64,000 bases of DNA from Rikenellaceae bacterium (GCA_015059785.1 SUZS01000001.1:1-64000); one strand, 5' to 3'; numbered from the stretch's first letter, positions 43,447 to 53,024 are shown. The notes: a model not told the origin generated them from the sequence alone. Translations and numbers: made by a program.

Positions 43447-44565
43447 TTAGAATGAAATTGTACCGTCAACATTCTCCCAATCAACAACTGCTGGAGCGAA
43501 GTGAATCTCATCACCCATTGGGTCGATCTCGATAGTATAGGTGATATTCTTACCCTGCTCCCAAGCTGGAACTGCTGGGAAGTCGCTGAAATTCTTTGTT
43601 GCGCTGTAGTCTACAGTAGCTTCCTGACCACCAGGAGCAATTGTTGCGATTGAGTAATCAACAGTAATCTGCTGAATACCAGTTGCAAGAGCCTGTGGAA
43701 GGATGAAGTAGTTCTGTGCGACATCTGCTGTACCAGCACCGTAAGTACGAGCTGTAGTAGTAAGAACCTGCTCGCAAACCCACTCCTTTGTTGTCTGTGA
43801 GCTGGTATTAGACCATACATCGTAAGGAACAACAGTAATAGTATTAGCCCACTGAACAGTAGTAGCACCAGCGTCGTGTACATTTGTAGTCTTCATAGTA
43901 AGGCTACCCTCGTCGTAGATACCAGAAAGGGTAATCTTCTTGATAGTTACAGTCCACTTTGTTACAGCATCTGGAGACTCGTTAGCATTATCCAGACGGA
44001 AAGTCCTAACAAGGAAGTTAAGCTTTGCAAGGGCGTGGTGGAACAGTGTAGGAACACCAGTAAAGCCGTAGTTTACTGTGTTTGCAGTCTGCTGCATAGC
44101 CTTGTCAGAGTAGAGGATATCTACTGGATTTGCTGCATCAACCTTGAAACCCTCATACCTAAGGGTCTGCTGAACATCTGAATCGCTAATCTTTGGTACA
44201 GCAGGGCTTGTAGCGTCTTCATTGTAAGGAGAGTAGCTTACAAAGTCAAGGTGACCCTGTGTAGGCCAGAAGTAGGTCTCGCTCTTTGCAGCCCAGTAAC
44301 CACGGCCATCAGCAACCTTGTAGACAATCTCAGCATTGTCAATGTACAATGAGTGTGTACCTGGAGTAAGGGTATTCTCATAGTACGCATAAGCACCGAA
44401 AGAGAGATCGGTTGGATATGCCACCTCCGCACGAGATGTAGCCTTGTACTTAGCCACCTCGAAGGTAATCTGGTTCTGGTCTGCAGTTACTGCAACACCC
44501 TCATTTTTCACGCAGCTTGTAAGTGCTACACCTACAACGGCTGCTAACAAGAAAAACTTTTTCAT
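43447..44565 (-). CDS. Major fimbrillin-like subunit
   Basis: 372 residues; lipobox ALTSCVKNEG. Motifs: KYKATSRAEVAYP around residue 45, where an Arg-directed protease would cut in Mfa1/FimA-type assembly; YFWPTQGHLDFVSYSP; VPTLFHHALAKLNFLV; and the C-terminal AVVDWENVDGTISF. Position after DUF3575 and DUF5119 and before the accessory genes, as in other Bacteroidales fimbriae, suggests the stalk subunit. An A+T-rich 66-base gap before it (44566-44631) might hold an extra promoter, but none was clear. Confidence 0.88.
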   Translation of the reverse strand: MKKFFLLAAVVGVALTSCVKNEGVAVTADQNQITFEVAKYKATSRAEVAYPTDLSFGAYAYYENTLTPGTHSLYIDNAEIVYKVADGRGYWAAKSETYFWPTQGHLDFVSYSPYNEDATSPAVPKISDSDVQQTLRYEGFKVDAANPVDILYSDKAMQQTANTVNYGFTGVPTLFHHALAKLNFLVRTFRLDNANESPDAVTKWTVTIKKITLSGIYDEGSLTMKTTNVHDAGATTVQWANTITVVPYDVWSNTSSQTTKEWVCEQVLTTTARTYGAGTADVAQNYFILPQALATGIQQITVDYSIATIAPGGQEATVDYSATKNFSDFPAVPAWEQGKNITYTIEIDPMGDEIHFAPAVVDWENVDGTISF

Positions 44566-44631
44566 AGTAAAAAAAATTGGTTAATAAAAAATGTTAATTG
44601 TGTTTGGTTATTATTTGTTAATAATATTTTG

Positions 44632-45675
44632 CTATCCTCTTGGTCCAATAGGTATTGTCTCCTTAACATCCTCCCAGTCGTCCACATCTGGTGTAAATCC
44701 ACCGCCACCACCAGAGACTATCGGCTCTGGAATCTCCCACTCCTCTTCAATGAGCAACCAGTGGCGTTCGCGGGCATCATCCGTAGCAAATATAGGCTCC
44801 ATATCTATAACCTTCTGGTGACTCTTGCCGTCTCGCGTAAGCACGCTCAAGGTTATATGTAGGTCACTTTGCGCATCTGGAATCTTTCCAAAGGTATTAA
44901 ACACTGCACATAGCACATCACTATTCTCTCCATCGCGGGTATTTGGGTCGGTGCTGCGCTGCATCTCAAAATATAGCGCGGCGGGAGTGTCGTAGTTTCG
45001 GATATTCGGTCCAAAGCAGTTTGAGGCAGATATACCCGTCAGCATAGCCTGACACTTAGCATTCTTCGCCATATTCTGCGCGCCAGTAATCTTTATCTGT
45101 ATATAGTATGTATCGACCACCGTGTGTGCATCCAGCTCAATAATCTTCTCACCCTGATGCTCCCTAATCTCAAGCTCTGGCTCGCGAGCCACCATAAGGT
45201 GCTCTGGCGAGTAGTAGATTGTTCCTACGCCCTCGGCGCGTGAGCCAAAGCGGCTGTAGTAGTACTGCGGAACCACCTGCGTTGTAGCCTCAATAGTGTT
45301 GTAGCGGCTCTCATTGTTAATCTTGATATAGTCAAGGTCGAAGTTATAGCTCAACAGCTTGTATCGTCCTGCCGAGAGGTTCAGATAGCCACTAAACATC
45401 TCGTATCCGTTGTTATCAATACTCTTTGAGGAGATAAATCCCTGCGAGAGGACCTGCTCCCCGAGCTGGTCGTAGATAAGCACTCGTAGCATCTCAGAGG
45501 TTATTGAGTCTACCTCAATATTGGGGTTGTAGATATCACAAGTAACATTGTGAATACCCTCTGTGACAAGCCTTACCCTAAGCTGCGCCGCATCCTCGGG
45601 GTCAAAGAGCGGACGGCGCACACAGGCGGCTGTAAACAGCACAGTCACAAGTACAAGACTCTTTATCAGCCTCAC
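44632..45675 (-). CDS. DUF5119 fimbrial accessory lipoprotein
   Basis: 347 residues; lipobox FTAACVRRPLFDPED, where 'C-x-RRPL' is typical of DUF5119. Beta-rich body (YKLLSYNFDLDYIKINNE) and a C-terminal Gly-rich end with GGGGGFTPDVDDWEDVKETI, similar to fimbrillin ends. It overlaps the DUF3575 gene by 4 bases (ATGA), so the two are translationally coupled. Role in anchoring or assembly is inferred from context. Confidence 0.82.
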   Translation of the reverse strand: MRLIKSLVLVTVLFTAACVRRPLFDPEDAAQLRVRLVTEGIHNVTCDIYNPNIEVDSITSEMLRVLIYDQLGEQVLSQGFISSKSIDNNGYEMFSGYLNLSAGRYKLLSYNFDLDYIKINNESRYNTIEATTQVVPQYYYSRFGSRAEGVGTIYYSPEHLMVAREPELEIREHQGEKIIELDAHTVVDTYYIQIKITGAQNMAKNAKCQAMLTGISASNCFGPNIRNYDTPAALYFEMQRSTDPNTRDGENSDVLCAVFNTFGKIPDAQSDLHITLSVLTRDGKSHQKVIDMEPIFATDDARERHWLLIEEEWEIPEPIVSGGGGGFTPDVDDWEDVKETIPIGPRG

Positions 45676-46916
45676 AGCGCACCCCCTTTCTTCCTATATG
45701 GTATGCGGATTGGCCACACAAGGGCCACCTTAACCTTTGTCGGACCGAAGTAGTTTATACGACCCACCTTTGACCTATCGCGCCACAGCAGGCTATAGTC
45801 GTCAGCTGGGTAGTAGTGCCTATATGAAGAGGATAGATAGCCCACAGAGAGCGAGAACTCCATATTAAGGTGGCGGGTCAGTTTCATAGAGTAGCCATAA
45901 GTAAGACCCGTAGACCAATACTCGCCCTGATAGCAGATGTCGTAGTCGTTCTGGAAGTCAAACTTTGAGCTCATACCATATACGCCCAAGAAGTGACCCT
46001 GCAGCTTATGAACATAGTAGTTGTTGCTCCTAAACCAGTAGCGACACTCCGCACCCATCTCCCACATCTGCAGGCAGTACTTATTTCCCTTCTCCCACCA
46101 CGGGAAGACATCCTCGGCAGCTATAGACCAGTGGTTGCCTATAGGCAGCTCCATCTCAAAGTTGAGTGCCGTTATTGCATCGTAGAGAAGATTTGTCTTG
46201 CAGGCGATAACAAGCGTGTCGGCACTAAACATCTGCTTGGCAATAAGCTTCAGTGGTTCAATCTTTGGCTGTGGAGCCTCTCTGTAGAATGTTACCTCAG
46301 GCATCTGCATAGGCCCATACTTCTCAAAGTTGAGCTTCTGGTAGACAACTTGAATTCGGGAGTTACGGATTACGGGATAGTACTTACTATAGAGGTAGCG
46401 GTAGGCCACATCCTTTGAGAGTCGTCGCTTTTTGACCTCAATAGGTACTGTATTGTCGTCAAGAATGTTATAAAGACGCCTCTTTGTTCCAGGGCTGAGT
46501 TTTTTGTCGCGTGCAATATATCTTCGTAGTTGCTCCCACGACTCGCCGTCAGGGTTTACAGATAGTCGGTCTTTAATCTCTGGATGGTTGCGCTCCATAT
46601 ATCCGCGCATAGTGGCAGCACGGCGGCGCGATAGATTCTGGTTGTAGTAGTATGGACCCTCTGGAGAGGATTGTGAGACGATATGCACCGAATCAACCTT
46701 TTGTGAGCCGATAGAGTCAAGCTGCTTACCCATACGGCTAAAGGTGCGGTCATTACCCAGATATCTCATATCAAGATAAGACTTATCCCATCTGAAGTGT
46801 ATCTCATAATTGAGCGTATCTCGCTTAGTCACAATCTCCTGCGCCCATGAGGGGGGGGGAGAAGTGAACAACACCAAAGCGATAAGCAATAAATATGTTT
46901 TTAGCCTCTGCAACAT
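45672..46916 (-). CDS. DUF3575 / OmpA-like protein opening the fimbrial operon
   Basis: 414 residues from ATG 46916 (MLQRLKTYLLLIALVLF); the upstream in-frame ATG at 46946 would add 10 residues before the signal. The signal peptide ends TSPPPSWAQ and holds the C9 tract. Residues about 30-190 resemble an OmpA-type domain (VHIVSQSSPEG, NLSRRRAATMRGYM); the rest is a DUF3575 barrel (VIACKTNLLYDAITALNFEM, WSIAAEDVFPWWEKGNKYCL). Likely the outer-membrane assembly component of the fimbria. First gene of the operon, with a promoter at 46992-47023. Confidence 0.85.
   Translation of the reverse strand: MLQRLKTYLLLIALVLFTSPPPSWAQEIVTKRDTLNYEIHFRWDKSYLDMRYLGNDRTFSRMGKQLDSIGSQKVDSVHIVSQSSPEGPYYYNQNLSRRRAATMRGYMERNHPEIKDRLSVNPDGESWEQLRRYIARDKKLSPGTKRRLYNILDDNTVPIEVKKRRLSKDVAYRYLYSKYYPVIRNSRIQVVYQKLNFEKYGPMQMPEVTFYREAPQPKIEPLKLIAKQMFSADTLVIACKTNLLYDAITALNFEMELPIGNHWSIAAEDVFPWWEKGNKYCLQMWEMGAECRYWFRSNNYYVHKLQGHFLGVYGMSSKFDFQNDYDICYQGEYWSTGLTYGYSMKLTRHLNMEFSLSVGYLSSSYRHYYPADDYSLLWRDRSKVGRINYFGPTKVKVALVWPIRIPYRKKGGAL
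46851..46859 (-). repeat. Nine-C homopolymer in the coding strand of the DUF3575 gene
   Basis: The plus strand shows nine G in a row; on the coding strand this is C9 within TCT-CCC-CCC-CCC-TCA (Ser-Pro-Pro-Pro-Ser) at the end of the signal peptide. Gain or loss of one C shifts frame within the first 30 codons. It is the longest G/C homopolymer I noticed in the window. Confidence 0.85.
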
Positions 46917-46991
46917 ACTATCAGCCAATACACTCAAAAAAGACAATCTACTTAAAAAATTCTGCTTTTTACAAAAAAACCTACCAGATTA

Positions 46992-47023
46992 CAAAGGTAG
47001 TATTTTTTTCTATTATTGTTCAA
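46992..47023 (-). promoter_or_regulatory. Promoter of the fimbrial operon
   Basis: On the minus strand, -7 TACCTTTG (46999-46992) and TTG at 47023-47021, 21 bases apart. The -7 box is 75 bases before the ATG at 46916. The 228-base space to the next rightward gene (47145) is A+T-rich; no clear rightward promoter was found in it. Confidence 0.6.
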
Positions 47024-47144
47024 TATAATCAACATTTTTTGACACAGAAGAGGTGTAAACCATTTTTACATTAAAAAACATATTTTGAGATTTAACTTTT
47101 TCTTTGTACCTTTATCTTATAATAGAACAAATAGCCTTAAAGGT

Positions 47145-48251
47145 ATGGGATTGACGGTATACTCTTCATCCATAGAATTTTGTGCGATTAACCACCACGG
47201 CCTTAGCCACTGCTTTGACGGCGTTAAGGCTGGCAGTATCTGCGGGGTTGTATTTTGTGGCACCACTGACAATATGCAGTACCACAAACTGCTCCGCGTC
47301 CTAAAAGAGGAGGTCTACAAAGAGATAGGCAAACCCGTTCCCGTAACCCTTGTTCCGCAATATCTACTACCCCATGGAGGGCTGTCAATTACAATCTACG
47401 CCCTTAACTGCCCCACCGACATCGTCACAGAGGTGCAAGATGGTATCTGCTACAGCAGAGTAGAGAGCAACGAGGAGTCTCTACTATTTATCGAGGGCAT
47501 AGCCGCCACAGACTTTACACTGAGTGTCAAGCAGCAGAGTGCCGAGGTATTTCGTAAGTTAGACGCTATACTTACGGCTCACAATTTTACAGTGAGCGAC
47601 ATTGTTCGCCAATGGAACTATATCGGAGATATCGTGGGCAGCAGAATGGGCAAGCAGAACTATCAGGAGTTTAACGACTGTCGCACAGAGTACTACTCAA
47701 AAGGTGACTGGCAGAACGGCTACCCCGCAGCAACGGGCATAGGAGCTTCGGGGCAGGGTATAATTGTCGGATGTATTGCCTGCAAAGCGGCGGCAATCTA
47801 CCCTATTGACAACCCGCTGCAAGTAGCTGCGCACGCATACTCAAAACAGGTGCTGATAGATAGCCGAGCAGATGCCGTGAAGAGCACCCCAAAATTTGAG
47901 CGCGCAAAGGTTATTACAACAAGTCGTGGTGCGTGTTGCTTTGTATCGGGCACAGCGGCTATTCGTGGCGAGCAGAGCGTAGAGGGCTGTTCGGCGGCAG
48001 AGCAGACTCTGCTTACCATAGAGAACATAGCTCACCTTGTGTCAAAGGAGAACTTAGTGCGCCACCACTGCAAGCCATACGAGCTAAAATATGCTCATAT
48101 TCAGGTGTTTATAAAGAGTGCTGAAGACTACAATGCTGTGCGTGCAGTAGTAGAGAGGCACTATACTGCAGTACCAACAGTATACACCATTGCCGATGTA
48201 TGTCGCAGTGAGCTACTTGTTGAAATAGAGGGAATTTTAACTTCACAATAA
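47145..48251 (+). CDS. Chorismatase-like protein (FkbO/Hyg5 type, RidA-related fold)
   Basis: 368 residues from ATG 47145; no signal peptide. The C-terminal half carries the chorismatase pattern: NPLQVAAHAYS, TPKFERAKVI, ACCFVSGTAAIRGEQSVEGC and EQTLLTIENIAHLV. The last two resemble the RidA/YjgF family from which chorismatases derive. Chorismatases cut chorismate to hydroxybenzoates or related acids for secondary metabolites. Whether this one keeps that activity is unknown. It starts a four-gene rightward run with Planctomycete-style proteins, an unexpected setting. A TTG in frame at 47085 was not taken as the start. Confidence 0.65.
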   Translation: MGLTVYSSSIEFCAINHHGLSHCFDGVKAGSICGVVFCGTTDNMQYHKLLRVLKEEVYKEIGKPVPVTLVPQYLLPHGGLSITIYALNCPTDIVTEVQDGICYSRVESNEESLLFIEGIAATDFTLSVKQQSAEVFRKLDAILTAHNFTVSDIVRQWNYIGDIVGSRMGKQNYQEFNDCRTEYYSKGDWQNGYPAATGIGASGQGIIVGCIACKAAAIYPIDNPLQVAAHAYSKQVLIDSRADAVKSTPKFERAKVITTSRGACCFVSGTAAIRGEQSVEGCSAAEQTLLTIENIAHLVSKENLVRHHCKPYELKYAHIQVFIKSAEDYNAVRAVVERHYTAVPTVYTIADVCRSELLVEIEGILTSQ

Positions 48252-48252
48252 T

Positions 48253-49656
48253 ATGAGACGAACTATTCTGGCACTGATTATCTGCCTACTCTTACCCGTT
48301 GCTCAGGCTGTAGCATCAACACGATGCAGCGATGAGGTCTTTTTGCGCAGAGCCTACCTTACTGTCACCGGCGCGCTACCTACGCCAAAAGAGGCTGTAG
48401 ACTTTATTGACGACCATAGCAACAACAAGCGCGAGGTGCTTATTGACCACCTTATACAGAGTGAGCTTGGACTGAAGTATATGCAGATGCGCTGGGGAGA
48501 TATCCTGCGCATAAAGTCGGAGTTTCCGAGCAACCTCTGGCCAAATGGCGTACAGGCATACAACCGCTGGATATATGAGCAGCTGATGAATAATGTTCCA
48601 TACGACAAGATGGTACAAGGTCTGCTACTCTCATCTGGTAGCAACTTCCGCTCGCCTGCATCAAACTTCTATCGCGGATTTCAGAAGCGCACCTCTAAAA
48701 ACATCTACGACAATATCAACCTACTCTTTTTAGGCAACCGCGAGGTTACAGACAACGGAAATATCTGCTTTCAGCAGATAAAGTACAAGTCTACAAAAGA
48801 GTGGAAGGAGGAGATTGTATACCTTGACATCCACAAGCGCGCCCCTTATCAGAAGATAGAGCTTGACGAGGGGACAAGTTTCAAACTACGCCAAGATAGC
48901 GACTGGCGCGAGCCTTATGTCGCTTGGCTCACATCGCCAAACAACCGCCGCTTTGCCGAAGTTATGGCAAACCGTATGTGGTACTGGGTCTTTGGCAAGG
49001 GCATTGTCCACGAGCCAGATGACTGGCGTTACGACAACCCTCCATCTGACCCTCAGTTGCTTAAAGAGCTGACAGACTACTTTATTGCACAGAAGTTCGA
49101 CCTATGCGCGCTGATGAAGAAGATTCTTCTCTCCGAGCAGTTTAACTCAGTGGATAGTTACACCCCACAGCGTCTTAATGCCGAGGTTATTGTTGATGCA
49201 ATAGCCTCTGTGACTGGCATTTGGAGCACCTACACAAGCCGAGTACCAGAGCCATTTACCGTCTACCCGCCAAAGACTCGCTCAACGCACCTTGGCGATG
49301 CGACAGTCTCCTCGTCCGAGTTGGAGCTCTTTGGCAAGGTGTCGCGCGATGTGTCGCTTGAGAGTCAGCGCAACAACAGCATAACATCCCGACAGCTACT
49401 CTACCTTATGAACTCTTCTGCTCTTGAGTCCCGCATAAGAAAGAGTCAAGTTCTTCAACACATATACCTCCAGAGTGCAGATATTGAGCAACTTGCCGAC
49501 CGTATCACCCTTCTTGTTCTATCTCGCAGAGCCACAAAGGATGAAGTGGCACTCTACAAAGAGTATATGGTACAGAACAACCTGCCACTTATGGAGGTGG
49601 CTATAGATATTATGTGGATGCAGATAAACAGCAACGAGTTTCTTTATAACCATTAA
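48253..49656 (+). CDS. DUF1549/DUF1553 protein without cytochrome domain
   Basis: 467 residues with a signal peptide (MRRTILALIICLLLPVAQAV). DUF1549 is seen as VFLRRAYLTVTGALPTPKEA and MRWGDILRIKSEFPSN; DUF1553 as FAEVMANRMWYWVFGKGIVH and LLKELTDYFIAQKFDLCALM. Planctomycete relatives are about twice as long and usually carry a cytochrome c-like domain; no CxxCH occurs here. Secreted or periplasmic, function unknown. It begins one base after the preceding stop and is followed after 11 bases by DUF1501, its usual partner. Confidence 0.85.
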   Translation: MRRTILALIICLLLPVAQAVASTRCSDEVFLRRAYLTVTGALPTPKEAVDFIDDHSNNKREVLIDHLIQSELGLKYMQMRWGDILRIKSEFPSNLWPNGVQAYNRWIYEQLMNNVPYDKMVQGLLLSSGSNFRSPASNFYRGFQKRTSKNIYDNINLLFLGNREVTDNGNICFQQIKYKSTKEWKEEIVYLDIHKRAPYQKIELDEGTSFKLRQDSDWREPYVAWLTSPNNRRFAEVMANRMWYWVFGKGIVHEPDDWRYDNPPSDPQLLKELTDYFIAQKFDLCALMKKILLSEQFNSVDSYTPQRLNAEVIVDAIASVTGIWSTYTSRVPEPFTVYPPKTRSTHLGDATVSSSELELFGKVSRDVSLESQRNNSITSRQLLYLMNSSALESRIRKSQVLQHIYLQSADIEQLADRITLLVLSRRATKDEVALYKEYMVQNNLPLMEVAIDIMWMQINSNEFLYNH

Positions 49657-49667
49657 TCCGCGACACT

Positions 49668-50936
49668 ATGAGAAAGATATATCTACTTATACTACTGCTT
49701 GCCGCAACACTCAGTGCAGAGGCTCAACGAGCAAAATCTGTAATACTTGTCTACCTTGATGGTGGCCCTGCGCAGACAGACACCTTTGACCCCAAGCCAG
49801 AGGCTGGCAGAAACTACTATGGAAGTTATAAAGGGGTGTGCAAGACCAATGTCGAGGGTATTGAGATTGGCGAGAAGCTGCCACTGCTGGCTACTATGGC
49901 AGATAAATACACCCTTATCCGCAGCCTTACACATGGCAGCAATGCCCACGAGACGGGCCACTACGCGATGATTACGGGCGATACATCTGGCGGAGCGGTT
50001 GTATACCCCTCTTTCGGTGCGGTAATATCCTATATGAAGCGAGACTCATATAAGGGCGTACTACCTTGCTACATATCTGTCACAAGCGCAAATAGCCGCT
50101 TTAATGAGGGTGGTTTCTTGGGCAATGCATACAAATCTTTTGACACGGGCGGAAAGCCTGAGTCGGCTCAGTATGAGGTTGAGGGCATTGTAAACAAGTA
50201 TATTGACCGCCAGAGGATGGATAGCCGAATGGCTCTGCTCAATAAATTTGAGGGCGAGGGCATGGACAAGCATACTATAGACTCCCTGCGTGGCGTAAAT
50301 ATGGAGTTTATCTGGGGCGATAGCCGCGAGGTGTTCAACCTCAAGAACGAGCCAGACTCTGTAAGAGAGCGTTATGGTAAGTCTCGCCTCGGTCAGTCGT
50401 GCCTTGTTGCCCGAAGGCTTGTTGAGGCGGGTGTGCCGTTTGTAAATGTCCGCACAACGGGTTGGGACACCCACAAGAAGCACTTCCCAAAGATGAACAC
50501 CATGCTTACGGAGCTTGACCGCGCACTCTCTGCCCTTATTGCCGACCTTGACAGCCGAGGTCTGCTCGACAGCACCATTATCCTCTGTGGAGGCGAGTTT
50601 GGCCGCTCGCCAAAGGTGTTGTGGGAGGCTCCATGGAATGGCGGTCGCGCACACTTTGGCGCAGCATTCAGCTATCTTGTTGCGGGAGGTGGTTTCCACG
50701 GCGGTAAGGTGCTTGGAGCCACAGACAAGACGGGCGAGAAGGTGGCCGAGCGACCTGTAAGTCCGTGCGACTTGATTGGCACAGTATATCTACTTATGGG
50801 CATCGACCCGTATGGCACTCTGCCACATGTATCTGAGGGCGAGCTACCGATACTTCCGTCGCTGCTTGATAGCAAGAAGAGCCACGGACTACTTTACGAG
50901 ATTATTGACATAAAAAAGCCTGACAATGAAAAGTAG
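49668..50936 (+). CDS. DUF1501 protein (sulfatase/alkaline-phosphatase-like fold)
   Basis: 422 residues with a signal peptide (MRKIYLLILLLAATLSAEAQ). DUF1501 motifs: VILVYLDGGPAQTDTFDPKP, LIRSLTHGSNAHETGHYAM, NVRTTGWDTHKKHFPKMN and STIILCGGEFGRSPKV, ending in GRAHFGAAFSYLVAGGGFHG. The family resembles metal-dependent phosphatases and sulfatases; the aspartate and histidine positions expected for metal binding are present. Substrate unknown. Its stop overlaps the next gene's start by 11 bases. Confidence 0.9.
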   Translation: MRKIYLLILLLAATLSAEAQRAKSVILVYLDGGPAQTDTFDPKPEAGRNYYGSYKGVCKTNVEGIEIGEKLPLLATMADKYTLIRSLTHGSNAHETGHYAMITGDTSGGAVVYPSFGAVISYMKRDSYKGVLPCYISVTSANSRFNEGGFLGNAYKSFDTGGKPESAQYEVEGIVNKYIDRQRMDSRMALLNKFEGEGMDKHTIDSLRGVNMEFIWGDSREVFNLKNEPDSVRERYGKSRLGQSCLVARRLVEAGVPFVNVRTTGWDTHKKHFPKMNTMLTELDRALSALIADLDSRGLLDSTIILCGGEFGRSPKVLWEAPWNGGRAHFGAAFSYLVAGGGFHGGKVLGATDKTGEKVAERPVSPCDLIGTVYLLMGIDPYGTLPHVSEGELPILPSLLDSKKSHGLLYEIIDIKKPDNEK

Positions 50937-53010
50937 AAGAATTATTCTGACAATACTCTGCGCCATAATTTCAACAACCCTCTATGCGCAGAAGCTATCA
51001 CTTGGTTACCTGCTCCCTGCGGGTGGTCAGGTCGGCACAACAGTTGAGATAGAGGCTGGCGGACTGAATATCAACAAAGCTACAAAGGTACTTTTTAGCC
51101 ATCCAGGCATCACAGCCACTATTGAGCCTATCAAGGAGAGTGCTGCCGCCAAGCGCAAGCGCCGTAGGCTCAACGACCAGAGCAGTCCACAGCTTGCCGA
51201 TAGAGTAAAGATACGCATCACTATCGCCGCCGATGTTCCATGCGCGATGTACGACCTAAGGCTACAGGGCGCAAGTGGAGTGTCAAATATGCTACCATTT
51301 GAGGTCGCCTCGTACCCTAACTTTATGGAGAACAAACGCTCGCAGATAAAGCAACCAAATCTGGTTAATGCTCTGCCAGCTGTGCTATGTGGATATGTTA
51401 CCCCTGGAGGGGTGGACTACTTCCGCTTTGAGGGCACGGGTGGACAGACTATCGTGGCGGCTGTAAAGGCTCGTCAGCTTGTGCCATATATTGCAGATGC
51501 CGTTCCAGGGTGGTTTCAGCCAGTAATAAAGATTATCAACTCTGAGGGTCGTGAGGTTGCATATTCGGATGACTATCACCACAATGTAGACCCCGTTATT
51601 ATCACTACCCTACCAAAGGATGACAACTACACCCTTATTATCCACGATGCAATCTACCGCGGCCGTGAAGATTTTAACTACCGCATACACCTTGGTCAGA
51701 TACCATTTGTTACGGGTCGCTATCCCGCTTATGGCACTGCGGGCAAGGCTATAAAGCAGCAGATTAAGGGGGTAAACCTTGACAAGACAACCGAAAAGAT
51801 TAAGCTCAAGAAGGAGGGCTACAACCACATAACCTCTACAAACGACATTGGCACATCAAATGCCGTATCGTTCTACGCACTACCAAGGGGCGTAAAACAC
51901 ATCCAGAGCCCTAAAGAGGGGGCGATGCTCAATCTTGGCACCGCAATTTCTGACTCGCTGACAGTCACCTCGCGCATTAAGCGATATAGAATCTATGCCC
52001 AGGTGCGCCAGCCGATTATTGTCGAGCTTATTGGCCGCAGAAACGGCTCGAGGATTGATGCTGTAATGCGACTTAGAGATGCTCGCGGTAAGGTCGTAGC
52101 AAAGGCTGATGATACTGAGGACCCTATGCAGGGAATGATGACTTTCCACGCCGACCCAGTGCTTAAGCACACTCCAAAGCAGAGCGGGATGATGATTCTT
52201 GAGGTTGAGGACCTCTATCAGGGCTATGGCGAGGAGTACCACTACCTTCTGAGGCGTCACAGCCAACTACCAGCCTTTAATGCCTTTGCCTCGCCTGCCA
52301 ATATAACCATCCCTGCGGGCGGCACAGCCTCTTTCCGTGTTGATGTTACAGGAAAGCTAAAGCGACCAGCACACTTAGTAGTAAATGGACTGCCAAAGGG
52401 CTTTACAACCAGTAGCCTTGAGCTGCGAAGTGGTAGAAAGTGGAATGTCACTATAACCTCGCCAAAGAATGCCACTATTGAGCGTTTTCCTATAGAGGTC
52501 AAGCTTGACTACCCTATTAAGGATGGACGCGCAACGGCAGATGTTGTGCCTGTAGATAAGATGATGCAGGCATTCTACTACACCCACTATATTCAGGCGG
52601 CAGAGCTGGCTGTAGATATGACTGCGCCATCGCCTTATCGCATGGCCGTAGACTTTGATATTGAGAAGGATATCAGATTTTCGTACAATGACGAGGTTAT
52701 CCCTATCAAGGTTATTGTGGACAAAGACCCAGGCTTCAACGAGCCTATAGAGCTAATACTGGGCAATAAGAACAACATCTTTACCCTTGAGCCGGTAACT
52801 ATACTTCCAGATGAGACTGAGAAGGTTATCTACCTCAAGCTCAACCACACAGCCCTTGAGCGTTTTAGAAAAAGAAAGGGCGTTGCCCTCTGGCAGATGA
52901 ATATTGTCGGCACAGTTAAGGGCGAGATAGTCAAGCAGGGTAAGCGCACCTTCCAAAATGCAAAATACCGCGAGATGACCCCCTCATTTATCTTGGTGCT
53001 AAACAAATAG
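50926..53010 (+). CDS. Large secreted protein with pre-peptidase-like beta domains
   Basis: 694 residues with a signal peptide (MKSRRIILTILCAIISTTLYAQ). The first part reads LLPAGGQVGTTVEIEAGGLN, a pattern found in Planctomycete proteins that travel with DUF1549/DUF1501. A pre-peptidase C-terminal-like beta sandwich is suggested at about 150-265 (DYFRFEGTGGQTIVAAVKAR, YTLIIHDAIYRGREDFNYRI), with further beta-rich segments to the end. The operon overlap implies a common product complex. No catalytic motif seen; probably a binding or scaffold protein at the surface. Confidence 0.75.
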   Translation: MKSRRIILTILCAIISTTLYAQKLSLGYLLPAGGQVGTTVEIEAGGLNINKATKVLFSHPGITATIEPIKESAAAKRKRRRLNDQSSPQLADRVKIRITIAADVPCAMYDLRLQGASGVSNMLPFEVASYPNFMENKRSQIKQPNLVNALPAVLCGYVTPGGVDYFRFEGTGGQTIVAAVKARQLVPYIADAVPGWFQPVIKIINSEGREVAYSDDYHHNVDPVIITTLPKDDNYTLIIHDAIYRGREDFNYRIHLGQIPFVTGRYPAYGTAGKAIKQQIKGVNLDKTTEKIKLKKEGYNHITSTNDIGTSNAVSFYALPRGVKHIQSPKEGAMLNLGTAISDSLTVTSRIKRYRIYAQVRQPIIVELIGRRNGSRIDAVMRLRDARGKVVAKADDTEDPMQGMMTFHADPVLKHTPKQSGMMILEVEDLYQGYGEEYHYLLRRHSQLPAFNAFASPANITIPAGGTASFRVDVTGKLKRPAHLVVNGLPKGFTTSSLELRSGRKWNVTITSPKNATIERFPIEVKLDYPIKDGRATADVVPVDKMMQAFYYTHYIQAAELAVDMTAPSPYRMAVDFDIEKDIRFSYNDEVIPIKVIVDKDPGFNEPIELILGNKNNIFTLEPVTILPDETEKVIYLKLNHTALERFRKRKGVALWQMNIVGTVKGEIVKQGKRTFQNAKYREMTPSFILVLNK

Positions 53011-53024
53011 TAACTTAACAACAA

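Noticed and set aside
46981..47144. Invertible promoter before the fimbrial operon
   Set aside because: No pair of inverted repeats was found around the promoter, and no recombinase gene is nearby.
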